Shown here: in pieces, positions 45,782 through 54,958 of the stretch
Layout: the number at the start of each line of letters is the position of its first letter
Position numbering within the stretch: position 1 is the first letter of the stretch
From: Streptomyces inhibens
GTDB taxonomy: Bacteria > Actinomycetota > Actinomycetes > Streptomycetales > Streptomycetaceae
Length of the DNA: 57,787 nucleotides
Reading direction: 5' to 3'
Assembly (NCBI RefSeq): GCF_003389455.1
Contig: NZ_QUAC01000145.1
Span: 1 to 57,787, forward strand
The notes under the pieces: model-generated
Database searches by the model: none
What the model was told of the DNA's origin: nothing
Seen by the model: the letters and a program-made list of their open reading frames with translations, nothing else
Translations under genes and position numbers: made by a program

Positions 45782-46183
45782 CTCGCCCAGGACACCGACC
45801 TGTGGCACGACGACGTGTGGGTCGCGGACTCCACACCAGGGGAGTGCGCTCGGTCCCGGCCCACCGTCAAACGCTCCGACCTGGCCAGCTGGGCCGCCTA
45901 CTCCTACTGCCCGTCCCACTCCCGATTCTTCTGGGGCTTGCGACTGCATCTGATGGGTACACCTGGCGGCCTGCCCATGGCCTGGGCCCTGGCCAACCCC
46001 AAGGTGGACGAACGCGACGTCCTGGCCGGCGTACTCACCACTGACCCTGACCTACTTGCCGCCCATCCCGGCCAAACCGTCATCGGCGACAAGGGCTACG
46101 TGTCGAAGCACCTGGACGCCTTCGTGACCAACCACAGCCTGGCCCTGCTCCGACCGAGCTACCGCAATAGGCCAGTTCTTCTC
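45782..46183 (+). mobile_element. IS982-family transposase, internal fragment
   Basis: DTDLWHDDVWVADSTPGECA, SRPTVKRSDLASWAAYSYCP, SHSRFFWGLRLHLMGTPGGL, PMAWALANPKVDERDVLAGV, PGQTVIGDKGYVSKHLDAFV and LLRPSYRNRP. The VDST/ADST, HSR(Y/F)FWGLRLHL and IGDKGY blocks are the DDE core of IS982 transposases. N-terminus and the final E helix region are missing. Confidence 0.75.
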
Positions 46184-46229
46184 TGACATCTCGCAGGGCG
46201 GGGTGGCCGGGGTAGAGGAGGCTCTCGCC

Positions 46230-46284
46230 GGTCCCGCGGCGGGTTGACGACGAAGATCCACCTTGCAGCCAACGACCGCTGCCC
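46230..46284 (+). mobile_element. Scrap of an IS427-like transposase
   Basis: [17 protein letters not shown], the same block as in the fragment at 33136 but from a different relative (IHLAAN for LHLAVE). Less than 20 residues remain. The 470 bp between here and the LAL gene show no other recognisable gene, and a 5-bp-arm palindrome GTGTTATGAAACAC occurs at 46719-46732. Confidence 0.5.
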
Positions 46285-46761
46285 TCCGCCGGCGTTCCGC
46301 ATCCGGGACTGCTTCGCCTGGCGGTTCGCCGAGACCCGCCAGGGCATGGCCGCGACCTGGACCGACCCGGAGAGGGGGATGAGGGTCGAGGTCGTCCGCC
46401 CGTCGATCGACACCCGTAACGATCGCGGCGGAACCGCCCTGGTGCCGCAGGCCGGCCTGCGTACCGCTCCGTGCCGGATGACCCCGCCGTGCCGCTGCGG
46501 ACCCGGGTGACCGCCCGGCGGGCGGTCGGCTCCACCGCGCTCGCCCTGACCTCCGGGCCGCCGCTGTTCCGTACTCGCCTGGCCCCCGCGGCCCAGGCGG
46601 CCGGTCGGCATGACGACGGTCATGTCCTGGACCGCATGCACGCGGGTTCCACGGCTGCCTCGAACGACGAGCGGATCTTGTCCAGGTGATGGTCGTTCGT
46701 TACGCATATCCAAGACATGTGTTATGAAACACCTGGCATTACATGGCGTGGGGGCGAAGTG

Positions 46762-49605
46762 ATGGCTTCATTCGAAGGTTGTCTTGTGGGTCGTGCGGCT
46801 GAGTTGGCGGAGCTGTCCAGGCTGGCGGAGTCCACACTTGCGGGCGAGGGGCAGGCCGCGTTCGTCGTGGGTGAGGCCGGTCTCGGGAAGACCGTGGTGC
46901 TTGAGCAGGCGGCGGCGGCCGCGGAGCGTATGGGCATACGGGTGCTGCATGGGAGTGCCCAGGAGCTGCAACAGGCATGTCCGTTCGCCTTGATTTCAAG
47001 CTGCTTGAGGCTGGAGGAGTCTCCCTCGGATGCCCGGCGGGCTCGGGTCGCCGAGGTGCTGCGCGGTGATGCCCGCTACGGTCTGCCGGGCGCCAAGAGC
47101 GAGGCGGCGGGGGCGACGATCGAGGCGATGGTCGGGCTGGTCGAGGACTTGTGCGCGCAGGGGCCGCTGGCGCTGTTCCTCGACGACCTTCAGTGGGCAG
47201 ACTCGGCAAGTGTGGCCGTGCTGCACAAACTGGTGCGTTCGGTGCATCAATTGCCGCTTCTGGTGGTGGGTGCCCACCGGCCCGTGTCCGGGGTCGGGGA
47301 AGTCGACCACCTGTCACGGAGCCCGATCGCCGGCAATCGCACCCTGCTGGAGCTGGCACCACTCGATACGGAGGCCGTGGCGGCCCTGCTGGCAGACCTG
47401 TGCGGCCAGCCGGCCGGTCCGCGACTGCGGCGCATGGCCGAGGGAGCCGCCGGCAACCCGCTGTACATCACGGAGTTGATCGCCGCGCTGAGGCGCGAGC
47501 ATGCCATCGAGACCGGCGAGGCCATGGCGGACATCGCCGCCGGCTGCTCGCTGCCGCCGCTGACCGCGCTGGTGACACACCGGCTTCGCTACCTGCGTGA
47601 TGACGTGCTGCAGGTGCTGCGCGTCGCCTCCGTACTGGGCGCCGGTTGCACCACCGCCGAACTCGCAGCGGTGGTGGACCTTCCGGTACGCGACCTGCTG
47701 ACCGTCATGGCGGAGGCCGAGGCATCCGGGGTGCTGAGGGACACCGGTCAACGCCTGCGCTTCCGCCATGAGCTCATCCGGCACGCCCTGTACGACGCCG
47801 TGCCGGAGTCGGTCCGGACCATGCTGCACATGAGAGCGGCGCAGTGCCTTGCCGAGGCCGGGGCAGCTCCCGAACGCGTTGCCGAGCACCTGCTCAACGG
47901 GGTGCCGAGCACGGACTTTCTGATCACGTGGCTGGAAGGATCCGCGGCACGGCTCACCACGCGGGCACCGGTCATGGCTCTGCGGCTGCTCACCACGGCG
48001 CTGGCACTCGGCGACCCCACGGATGCCGGGTATATCAATCTCCGTCTGCACCACGCCCTTGCGCAGCTCTCCTGCGGTCTCCTCGCCGAGGCGGAGGAAA
48101 GTGCCCGCTGCGCCCTGGCCAAGGCGCCTGACCCCGGGTGGGAATGCCTGATGCGCTGGATCGTCATCCAGGCCGCGTTCGCCCGCGGCCGGCCTGACCT
48201 GGCGCTGGCGGAGGCGCGGGCCGGATGCCGGAGCCCGGGCGTACCGGCGATCGAGGCCGTCCGGTTCCAGGCGTTCAGCGCGGTATGTCTCTTCGCGCTG
48301 GGCGACCTCACCGAAGCCGGCGCGGTCGCCTCACGTGCCCGGCGCGCCGCCGACGAGGCCGGTGACAGTTACGCCCTGGCCAGTACCCTGCACATACTGG
48401 CAGCCAAGCGTTTCCTCGAAACGCCTGACGCCGAAGCGGTCGAACTGGCGCGGCAGGCGTCCCGCCTCACGCCCGACACGATGCACCCGGCGGAGTGGAT
48501 GGGGCTGCAACTCGCCCTGGTCAACTACTACGTCGATCTCGATCTCGGGCACGACGCCCAGCGGACCCTCGCCGCCGTACGCATCCCGGCGGAGCACACC
48601 GGAGGGGTGTTCCTGCCCTGGTACCACCTGTCCTGCGCGCTCCTCGCGTTTCACTCGGGGCGCTGGGACGATGCGCTGGCGGAGATCGAATCAGGTCTCG
48701 ACTGCGGAGGCCAGGACGAGATGAGCCGCGCGCTGCGGGCGGTGGCGGCATTGATCGCCGTACACAGAGGCCGGCGCCCCCTCGCCGAAGCACATCTGAC
48801 CGCTCCGCTGCCCGAGGTCGACAACGCGACGGTCGCCGCCTTCTACGAGTATCTGCCGTTGTGCGCAGGCGTCCTTCTGGACGAAGCGCAGGGCGATCCC
48901 CGGCGCGCCTACTCCCGGCTCGCCGAGGCGTTCGACAGCGGCGTCGGCCATCTGCCGGGCCAGCTGATCCTCAGCTTTCTGACACCTGATCTGGTCCGCC
49001 TCGCCCTGGCCCAGGGGGACCACGCGAACGCACGGCGATACGCCGCCGCCGCGCAACGGCGCGCCGACCACAGCGGCGGCCTCTACCACCTCGGCGACGC
49101 CTACCGCTGTCAAGGTCTGCTGAGCGGGGACCCTGATCTGCTCATGGAAGCGGTCCGCTGCTACCGCAACGCTCCGCGGCCACTCAATGCGGCACACGCC
49201 CTTACCGATGCGGCGGAAATGCTGGCCCGTAGAGGGCGACTGGATGACGCCCGCGTCCTGCTCGATCAGGCGCTGGACACGTTCACGCAGCTGGGCGCGG
49301 TCTGGGACGTGGCCCAGGCGACGTCCCGGCTGCGAGCGGTCGCCGTCCGACGGGGTTCGCACAGGACCCGAACCGGCTTTCGCGACGGCTGGGAAGCGCT
49401 CACCCACACCGAACGCCTGGTTGCGGAGCACGTGGCCGAAGGGTGTTCCAATCCCGAGATCGCGGCTCGGCTGTCCATCGCCCGAAGCACCGTCAGCACC
49501 CATGTGTCCAGCATCCTCAGAAAGCTGGCGATGACCTCACGGGTCGAAATCGCCGCGGAGGTGACCCGCCGGCAGAAGTCCGGGCGGTCACCTTCGCAGG
49601 GCTGA
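46762..49605 (+). CDS. LuxR-family regulator of the large ATPase type (LAL)
   Basis: 947 residues. N-terminal AAA/ORC-like ATPase: LVGRAAELAELSRLAESTLA, Walker A VVGEAGLGKTVVLEQA (GEAGLGKT at 37-44), Walker B ALFLDDLQWADSASVAVL, and PLYITELIAALRREH. A long middle part of helical TPR-like repeats follows (LRRDTGQRLRFRHELIRHAL-like start, many Ala/Leu helices). C-terminal LuxR HTH: LTHTERLVAEHVAEGCSNPE, IAARLSIARSTVSTHVSSIL and RKLAMTSRVEIAAEV. ATG 46762 is chosen because GCLVGR begins soon after; an in-frame ATG at 46717 lacks a ribosome binding site. LAL proteins are usually pathway activators in secondary metabolism or polymer use; no cluster is attached here, and the next genes encode secreted proteins. 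Confidence 0.9.
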   Translation: MASFEGCLVGRAAELAELSRLAESTLAGEGQAAFVVGEAGLGKTVVLEQAAAAAERMGIRVLHGSAQELQQACPFALISSCLRLEESPSDARRARVAEVLRGDARYGLPGAKSEAAGATIEAMVGLVEDLCAQGPLALFLDDLQWADSASVAVLHKLVRSVHQLPLLVVGAHRPVSGVGEVDHLSRSPIAGNRTLLELAPLDTEAVAALLADLCGQPAGPRLRRMAEGAAGNPLYITELIAALRREHAIETGEAMADIAAGCSLPPLTALVTHRLRYLRDDVLQVLRVASVLGAGCTTAELAAVVDLPVRDLLTVMAEAEASGVLRDTGQRLRFRHELIRHALYDAVPESVRTMLHMRAAQCLAEAGAAPERVAEHLLNGVPSTDFLITWLEGSAARLTTRAPVMALRLLTTALALGDPTDAGYINLRLHHALAQLSCGLLAEAEESARCALAKAPDPGWECLMRWIVIQAAFARGRPDLALAEARAGCRSPGVPAIEAVRFQAFSAVCLFALGDLTEAGAVASRARRAADEAGDSYALASTLHILAAKRFLETPDAEAVELARQASRLTPDTMHPAEWMGLQLALVNYYVDLDLGHDAQRTLAAVRIPAEHTGGVFLPWYHLSCALLAFHSGRWDDALAEIESGLDCGGQDEMSRALRAVAALIAVHRGRRPLAEAHLTAPLPEVDNATVAAFYEYLPLCAGVLLDEAQGDPRRAYSRLAEAFDSGVGHLPGQLILSFLTPDLVRLALAQGDHANARRYAAAAQRRADHSGGLYHLGDAYRCQGLLSGDPDLLMEAVRCYRNAPRPLNAAHALTDAAEMLARRGRLDDARVLLDQALDTFTQLGAVWDVAQATSRLRAVAVRRGSHRTRTGFRDGWEALTHTERLVAEHVAEGCSNPEIAARLSIARSTVSTHVSSILRKLAMTSRVEIAAEVTRRQKSGRSPSQG

Positions 49606-49627
49606 CCCTCTCGGCGCTCGACGCGTT

Positions 49628-49660
49628 GTTCCCCGGCTCCGTTCACGGAGGCCGGGGAAC
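49628..49660. terminator. Long hairpin between converging genes
   Basis: GTTCCCCGGCTCCG, loop TTCA, then CGGAGGCCGGGGAAC with one bulged base: about 14 paired bases. It lies between the ends of the LAL and lectin genes and can end transcription from both sides. No T-run, usual for Streptomyces. Confidence 0.7.
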
Positions 49661-49682
49661 GGTCCGACGGCGTGCCGTCAGA

Positions 49683-49724
49683 TCACGAGGCGGAGTGCTC
49701 TCAGGTCACGAGGGGGAGTGCTCT
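49683..49724 (+). repeat. Two direct copies of a 19-bp sequence
   Basis: TCACGAGGCGGAGTGCTCT (49683-49701) and TCACGAGGGGGAGTGCTCT (49706-49724), one mismatch, spaced 23 bp start to start. Just downstream of the lectin gene end. Function unknown. Confidence 0.7.
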
Positions 49725-49731
49725 GCACCGG

Positions 49732-50871
49732 TCACCGGTTGTTGACGCACTCCGGAGCGGGGCTGTCGCTCGTGCACAGCACCAGGTTGCTGCTGAGATT
49801 GTCGGTGCCATCCTTGGCGGGGATGGTGGCGGTGCCGTCGCCGGACCAGGTGTCACCGAGATCATTGGTGAACGTCCACTTACCCGTCACCGTCTTCATC
49901 AGCTGGCCTCGCATGGCCCAGCTGTAGTTGTTCGGCTTCACGGATATCTTGTTTGCGTCGCTCACGGTGTCGGTCTGGGTCCAGGAGTGATCGTAGCGTG
50001 CGGTGATCGCCGTACTGACCTTGGCCGTGACGATTTCGACGTTGATCCCGACCTCGCTGGTGACGGTGATGGAGCCGCCCACCGCATTCGTCTGGGACGA
50101 GGTCTGCGTCCAGGTGATGGTCCGATCTCCGGGGTCGGTGCTGTTGTTCCACACATTGGAGCTGACCCGCTGCAGGTTCCGCACGGATGCCACGCTGTCG
50201 CCGGTGACCTTGTAATCGCACGACTTGATGATGCTGGAACCGTTGCTGCACTGCTTCAGGGCGTACGCGGTGGCCAGGTCCGAGAGGGTGGGGCCCGTGT
50301 ACTCCGGGCTGGGCGTCGGGCCGATGATCCACTGCTGGTTGTTGGCACCGTTGCAGTCGTGGATACCCACTGTTGTGCCGTCGTTACTGCTTCCCCCGAA
50401 CACATCCATGCACTTATTGGTGTTGACGTTCCGGATCAGGTAGTAGCCGCCACCACTGCGCGAGGGCTGCAGATACCAATTCTGCTTGCTGTTGTTCTGG
50501 TCGCAGTACTCCGGCTCGACGAGGTGGCCGTTGTCGGTGTTGAAGTCGACGCACTTCTGCGTCTTGTCGTTGCGGATCAGGAAACTCCCGTCCCCGTTGG
50601 GGAGGATGCTCCAATTCGCTATCGGCGACTTGTTGATGACCATTTCGGTCCGGTAGTCCGGCGAGTCCTTCGCCAGATCCAATGACGGCGCAAGACCGTC
50701 GCTCTGGGGCAGGCGCGGCGACAGGGACAGGCCCGTCATGGCGGGGGTGTCCGCGTGAGCCGTTCCGGTCGTGAGCGGAGAGACTGACGTGGCGAGGGTG
50801 GCGAAGGCGACCGCGGCGAATGCGGCCATCGTCCGCCGCACATGCCCGTGGGGGGTCGGCTCGGTGATCAT
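49732..50871 (-). CDS. Secreted ricin-B-type lectin with aerolysin-like pore-forming half
   Basis: 379 residues. Sec signal peptide 1-40 (AAFAAVAFATLATSVSPLTT ... AHA-DT). Residues about 75-185 form a ricin-B beta-trefoil with QNW (130-132) and QQW (179-181) and the CMDV/CVDF sugar-site strands. Residues about 225-345 are Ser/Thr-rich amphipathic strands (ITWTQTSSQTNAVGGSITVT, VNVEIV-like stretch, KVSTAITARYDHSWTQTDTV, ISVKPNNYSWAMRGQLMKTV, TGKWTFTNDLGD) with the long alternating pattern of aerolysin/ETX-MTX2 stem hairpins. N-lectin plus C-pore modules occur in Laetiporus lectin and BinB. ATG 50871 follows GAAGGAG. Converges on the LAL gene. The pore-forming assignment is inference from pattern only. 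Confidence 0.7.
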   Translation of the reverse strand: MITEPTPHGHVRRTMAAFAAVAFATLATSVSPLTTGTAHADTPAMTGLSLSPRLPQSDGLAPSLDLAKDSPDYRTEMVINKSPIANWSILPNGDGSFLIRNDKTQKCVDFNTDNGHLVEPEYCDQNNSKQNWYLQPSRSGGGYYLIRNVNTNKCMDVFGGSSNDGTTVGIHDCNGANNQQWIIGPTPSPEYTGPTLSDLATAYALKQCSNGSSIIKSCDYKVTGDSVASVRNLQRVSSNVWNNSTDPGDRTITWTQTSSQTNAVGGSITVTSEVGINVEIVTAKVSTAITARYDHSWTQTDTVSDANKISVKPNNYSWAMRGQLMKTVTGKWTFTNDLGDTWSGDGTATIPAKDGTDNLSSNLVLCTSDSPAPECVNNR

Positions 50872-51477
50872 GGGTATTCGGTTCTCCTTCGGCGGTTCTT
50901 GCTTGTGGGCAGGCTTGGTGACCGGCCCTCATGCCGTGGCAACGCCTCCCGGACAGGGGAGGAAGCACCCCATCCCTGACTGTGGCCCCGCTGCGGCGGT
51001 GTCAAAGTACGAGGGTCCGCGCAGCGTTACATCCTTCAACTGACGGAGGACTTGCTGGACGGGCGGCAGAGGGGGCGACGGGCGCGGCAGACGACAGGCG
51101 CGCCTCAGCCCGGCCGCGCCCCGTCCTCCCGCGGCCCCTGAGGGCTGTCCCGTAATTGATCTCCACCATGAGGACTGCCCAAAGCGGCGGGCCAGGTCTG
51201 GTGAGCACCGGACCGCCATGCCGTGCATCGCGCGGTGGGATGCAGCGGCGGCGGGCAGTTCGGTGCCGGTGTCAGTGCGGGTGGTAAAGCCCTTGGGAAC
51301 GGGAGGAGTCGATCGACCCGTCCTCGGGATACGCAGGAAGTCCGTCCAGGGATTCCTCCAAAACCACCCGCGCTACCCGCAGAAGGACGGGATCCTGTCT
51401 TACGGCCCTCGCCAAGGACAGCGGCACCGAGGGCATCTCCTGGTACAAGTGAGTCGGCTCTGAGAGGCATCGGCAGA
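50872..51477. other. Intergenic region between divergent secreted-protein genes
   Basis: Holds the leader regions of the lectin and DUF4185 genes. GGGCTGTCCCGTAATTGATC (51142-51161) resembles the end of an IS element known in Streptomyces. A scrap ending LTALAKDSGTEGISWYK stops at 51451. No intact gene seen. Confidence 0.4.
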
Positions 51478-52614
51478 ATGACACGTTTATCGGACGAGAA
51501 GGACGGGGCGGCCGGCGGGTACTCCCGCCGTAAGCTCCTCAAGATCGGCATCGGCGTCGCCGTGGGGGCGGGGGTTGTCGGTTCGGGCGCCACGGAAGCG
51601 ATGGCCGGCGGGCCGAACGACCCGTCCAGCCTGACGTTCGCGACCAAGGTGAAGAACCTGAGCGGCCCGGACGAGACCGGCCCGTTCGCCTCGCCGTGGA
51701 CCGACCTCGGCATCCCCGCGCTGTGCCCGAACGGCACCATGCTGTTCGTCGGCGGCGACACCTTCAACGGCGACCACGTACCGCTGCCGGGCGAGGCCGC
51801 CGACGACTGGCGCGCCCCGGTCGGCCTGCGCTCCAGCAGCGCGGACCTGAACAACCTGCGTATCGACGGCAGTGTCGGCGGCAACCACGCCAACAGCCTT
51901 GTTGACGAGCCGCACAACCCGGTCGGCGACAAGGCCACGACGGCGATCCCGTCCGACGTGTTCGTCGTCGACGGCGTCATGTACATGCACCTCATGCGCG
52001 GCGTCATCTACGACACCCACCACACGGACTTCTGGCGCTCCACCGACAACGGTGAGACCTGGGAGTACCTGTGCCAGTGGCCGGGTGACCTGCACGGCGG
52101 GCAGTTCCAGCAGAAGACGTACGCCGTGGCCGAGGGCGACTACTGCTATGTCCTGTCCACGGTCTTCAACCGCGACGTGGAATCGGGGATGCTGCTGCAC
52201 CGGGTACGCAAGGACAGCCTCGGCAACGCGGACGCGTACGAGCCGTGGGGCTACGCCGACGGCGACTGGCGGTGGGGCGCGCCCCCGACGACTGTCTTCG
52301 GCACCCGCAAGTGGGGCGAGATGTGCTTCCGCGCCATGGACGGCAAGTACGTCCTCACATGGCTGAACATGAACGCGCTGTCGATCCGGGCGATGGTCTT
52401 CCCACTCCCGACGTCGGACCTGACCAAGACGCTTGAGCAGACGATGATCCTGCCCGGCAGTCCGGGGCAGGAGGCGGCCAACCTCGTCGCCAGCCCGTAC
52501 GGTGGATTCGTCATCCCCGGCTCGACATTCGGCAACTTCCACATCGTCGTCAGCCAGTGGTACGACCCGAAGAACTACCGGATCATGCAGTACAAGGTCA
52601 ACATGCTGTCCTGA
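51478..52614 (+). CDS. Tat-exported DUF4185 protein, possible GH183-type arabinan hydrolase
   Basis: 378 residues. The N-terminus carries a twin-arginine signal (SRRKLLKIG at 16-24, then a hydrophobic stretch IGVAVGAGVVGSGA) cut near AMAG. The mature part is a DUF4185 five-bladed-propeller-like domain: FVGGDTFNGDHVPLPG, GLRSSSADLNNLRIDGSVGG, PSDVFVVDGVMYMHLMRGVI, DFWRSTDNGETWEYLCQWPG, FGTRKWGEMCFRAMDGKYVL and GSPGQEAANLVASPYGGFVI. Some DUF4185 proteins are endo-D-arabinanases (GH183), acting on mycobacterial arabinan; the acid residues cannot be assigned here. ATG 51478 follows GCATCGGCAGA, a weak site. Exported folded, so probably cofactor or disulfide dependent. Divergent from the lectin. 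Confidence 0.8.
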   Translation: MTRLSDEKDGAAGGYSRRKLLKIGIGVAVGAGVVGSGATEAMAGGPNDPSSLTFATKVKNLSGPDETGPFASPWTDLGIPALCPNGTMLFVGGDTFNGDHVPLPGEAADDWRAPVGLRSSSADLNNLRIDGSVGGNHANSLVDEPHNPVGDKATTAIPSDVFVVDGVMYMHLMRGVIYDTHHTDFWRSTDNGETWEYLCQWPGDLHGGQFQQKTYAVAEGDYCYVLSTVFNRDVESGMLLHRVRKDSLGNADAYEPWGYADGDWRWGAPPTTVFGTRKWGEMCFRAMDGKYVLTWLNMNALSIRAMVFPLPTSDLTKTLEQTMILPGSPGQEAANLVASPYGGFVIPGSTFGNFHIVVSQWYDPKNYRIMQYKVNMLS

Positions 52615-52835
52615 GCCAGCGCATCCCGTCGGGCGTCGTTCTCGTGCGGCGCCCGGTCCGTCCGACCGTGCGCCGCGTAACTCGGGGTGAAGGCCCAACC
52701 CGCCGTACAGTACGTGCGTGGACGCGACAGGCGTCGCCAGCCAATGGCTCTGAAATTACCTCAGAACATGCGGAATCGGAGCGGTCAGCGACCCGGCGCC
52801 ATGCGTTGCTGCGCGACGAATCGCGGGGGCAGCGC

Positions 52836-52928
52836 ATGCGTTCGCTGAGGTCCGGGCCGTACGGCGGCTCGTCTTCCGGGTACTCCGGGTCGGGTTCCTA
52901 TTCATCCGACTTTCCACTCCGCTTATGA
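52836..52928 (+). CDS. Candidate 30-residue Gly/Ser/Tyr-rich peptide
   Basis: ATG 52836, GGGGG about six bases upstream, reading MRSLRSGPYGGSSSGYSGSG then SYSSDFPLRL and TGA at 52926-52928. The final codon is TTA, the rare bldA-dependent leucine codon. Highly repetitive GS/GY composition recalls small peptide precursors, but no maturation gene adjoins. It may be chance. The rest of 52615-53034 shows nothing. Confidence 0.3.
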   Translation: MRSLRSGPYGGSSSGYSGSGSYSSDFPLRL

Positions 52929-53034
52929 GGACCTTTGAAATCCCCACCCCTGCTCCTCTGTCCACTTGGTTGCACGTTGAATGATAGGGCTGGCTCGACC
53001 GCCTGTTGAGGGTTCGGGCTGTTCGGGCTCCCTG

Positions 53035-54264
53035 TCAGCGCACAGTGCTGAAGAACTCGTGGACATCGCTGACGAGTTGGTCCGGGGCTTCCATCGCGAC
53101 GAAGTGGCCGCCGCGGTCGAGTTCGGTCCACCGCACGACGTTGTGGTCGCGTTCGGCCCAGCGGCGGATGGTCACGTCGTGGGTGGAGACCAGTACGGCG
53201 GTGGGCACCGTCCCACGCCGACCGGCTGCCCAGTCGTCCTGACCGTCGCCCCACCCGGTGTCGTGCGTGGTGGCGGAGTCAGTGCTCCAGTCGTCAGCTG
53301 CGGCCTCGCTCCAGGTATGCGCGGAGATCTCCTCGTAGTAAACCTGGGCGGCCGAGGCGGCGGTGCCGGTCAGCCAGTACAGCGAGACCTCGGTCAGGAT
53401 GCGATCCCGGTCGATGCTGTCCTCGGGCAGCCCGTCTTCCGGGTCGGTGAGCTCCTTGAACTTCTCCACGATCCAGGCCAGCTGGCCGACGGGGGAGTCG
53501 GTGAGGGCGTAGGCCACCGTCTGCGGGCGTTTGGAGTTGCACTGCAGGTAGCCGTCGTTGAAGTTCTGCATCTGCTGCCAGCGTCGCTGTTCGGCCTCGG
53601 TGAGGCCGTCCATCTCGCCTTCGGTCCCGACCGGGAATGTGATCACAGCATTGACGTGAATGCCGATCACGTGGTCCGGGGCCTGCTTGCCCATCTCCGG
53701 GGCGACCCACGAGCCGGTGTCATAACCCTGGACGCCGTAGCGCGCGTAGCCGAGGCGGGACATCAGCCGAGTGAGCGCCCCGGCCATCGCGGCCGCGCCC
53801 ATGCCCGGCCCGGCCAGCGGGGTGGACCAGGCAAACCCCGGCAGCGAGGGGATGACCAGGTGAAAGGCATCGGCCGGATCGCCGCCGTGCGCGCGGGGAT
53901 CGGACAGGGGCCCGATGACGTCGAGGAAGTCCACCACCGAGCCCGGCCAGCCGTGCAGCAGCATCAGCGGCGTGGCATCGGGCTCGGGCGAGCGTACGTG
54001 CAGGAAGTGGAGGTTCTGCCCGTCGACGGTGGTCATGTACTGGGGGTGCGCGTTGAGCGCCGCCTCGTGCGCCCGCCAGTCGTAGGCGGTGCGCCAGTAC
54101 TCGGCCAGGTCCTTGAGGTAAGTCACCGGAACGCCGCGGCTCCAGCCGACACCGGGCAGCTCCTCCGGCCAGCGGGTGGCGGCCAGACGGGCGTGCAGCT
54201 CGTCGAGCTGGGCTTGCGGGATGTCGATGCGGAAAGAGTGGATGCCGGGTGTTGTCTTCGCCAT
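53035..54264 (-). CDS. Epoxide hydrolase (alpha/beta-hydrolase with EHN domain)
   Basis: 409 residues of the microsomal-type epoxide hydrolase family. N-terminal EHN region: [40 protein letters not shown] and [20 protein letters not shown]. Hydrolase core: oxyanion HGWPGS (104-109), [14 protein letters not shown], nucleophile elbow [14 protein letters not shown] with Asp182, and late [14 protein letters not shown] carrying the base histidine. Such enzymes turn epoxides into diols in the cytosol. ATG 54262-54264 opens [14 protein letters not shown]; the frame is open far upstream but without family text. A WYL-regulator remnant stands divergent from it, a pairing often seen, so its regulator is probably lost. 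Confidence 0.85.
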   Translation of the reverse strand: MAKTTPGIHSFRIDIPQAQLDELHARLAATRWPEELPGVGWSRGVPVTYLKDLAEYWRTAYDWRAHEAALNAHPQYMTTVDGQNLHFLHVRSPEPDATPLMLLHGWPGSVVDFLDVIGPLSDPRAHGGDPADAFHLVIPSLPGFAWSTPLAGPGMGAAAMAGALTRLMSRLGYARYGVQGYDTGSWVAPEMGKQAPDHVIGIHVNAVITFPVGTEGEMDGLTEAEQRRWQQMQNFNDGYLQCNSKRPQTVAYALTDSPVGQLAWIVEKFKELTDPEDGLPEDSIDRDRILTEVSLYWLTGTAASAAQVYYEEISAHTWSEAAADDWSTDSATTHDTGWGDGQDDWAAGRRGTVPTAVLVSTHDVTIRRWAERDHNVVRWTELDRGGHFVAMEAPDQLVSDVHEFFSTVR

Positions 54265-54329
54265 GTCTGTGACGCTACGGCTCGCTGAGGTCAGTTCCTG
54301 TCCTAACTTCGGGCAGTCTGGAGGAATGC

Positions 54330-54540
54330 CGGGAGCGGCCGCGCGAACTCGGCCACCCGGTGCACGCCACCCAGGGCGCCGCCGGCTACCACTACACCAG
54401 CCCGCCACGGCCACAGCATCCACTCGGCCGAGCCGCACAGCCCGGTCAGCTTCGGCCGCCACCGGTACCTGGTCGCCTGGGACAACGACCGGCCGACTGG
54501 CGCACCTTCCGCGTCGACCGGGTACGGCCATCGCTGTCCC
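54330..54540 (+). pseudogene. WYL-domain transcriptional regulator remnant
   Basis: Scraps in different frames: [17 protein letters not shown] and [20 protein letters not shown]. The consensus of WYL regulators is [23 protein letters not shown], so two frameshifts are present. The HTH and the earlier part are lost. Divergent from the epoxide hydrolase. Confidence 0.55.
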
Positions 54541-54888
54541 CGTCCAGCACACCACCACTGTGCAGTACGGCAGCAACTCACGGCTGACCCCACGCAGCCC
54601 CGGGCCCTGGGCCGGGGCTCTCCAGCACTCGCCCGGCAAGGCCGTAGTGGCGCGCCTCCGTCGAGACGATGGGCCAGCGGATGCGGCAGGTCGGGGCAGG
54701 TCGAGCCTTCGCGTCGAACAGCAGGCCACCGAGGGATCCGGTCCTGAGGCCGCAGGCTGAGACCCCGAGAAGCTTCGTTGCTTAGAGTTCGATGCCCTGC
54801 AACGTGCCAACGGGCCGCCAGGATCGGCAGGTTGTGAGCATTCGGCCTGATCGGTCCACGGGCTGTCCGGCGGCAACTGGGACCGGAC

Positions 54889-54921
54889 GAGGGCCCTGAC
54901 CAAGATCTGGTCGGGGCCCTC
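54889..54921 (-). terminator. Terminator of the decarboxylase gene
   Basis: GAGGGCCCTGACCA, loop AGATC, TGGTCGGGGCCCTC: arms GAGGGCCC and TGGTC/GACCA pair with a one-base bulge. It begins 38 bp beyond the decarboxylase stop. A second hairpin AGCCCCGG...CCGGGGCT lies at about 54596-54619. Confidence 0.7.
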
Positions 54922-54958
54922 GTTCGCCCAGGTGGGCGGTGTGGGGCTGCCCCTGGGG

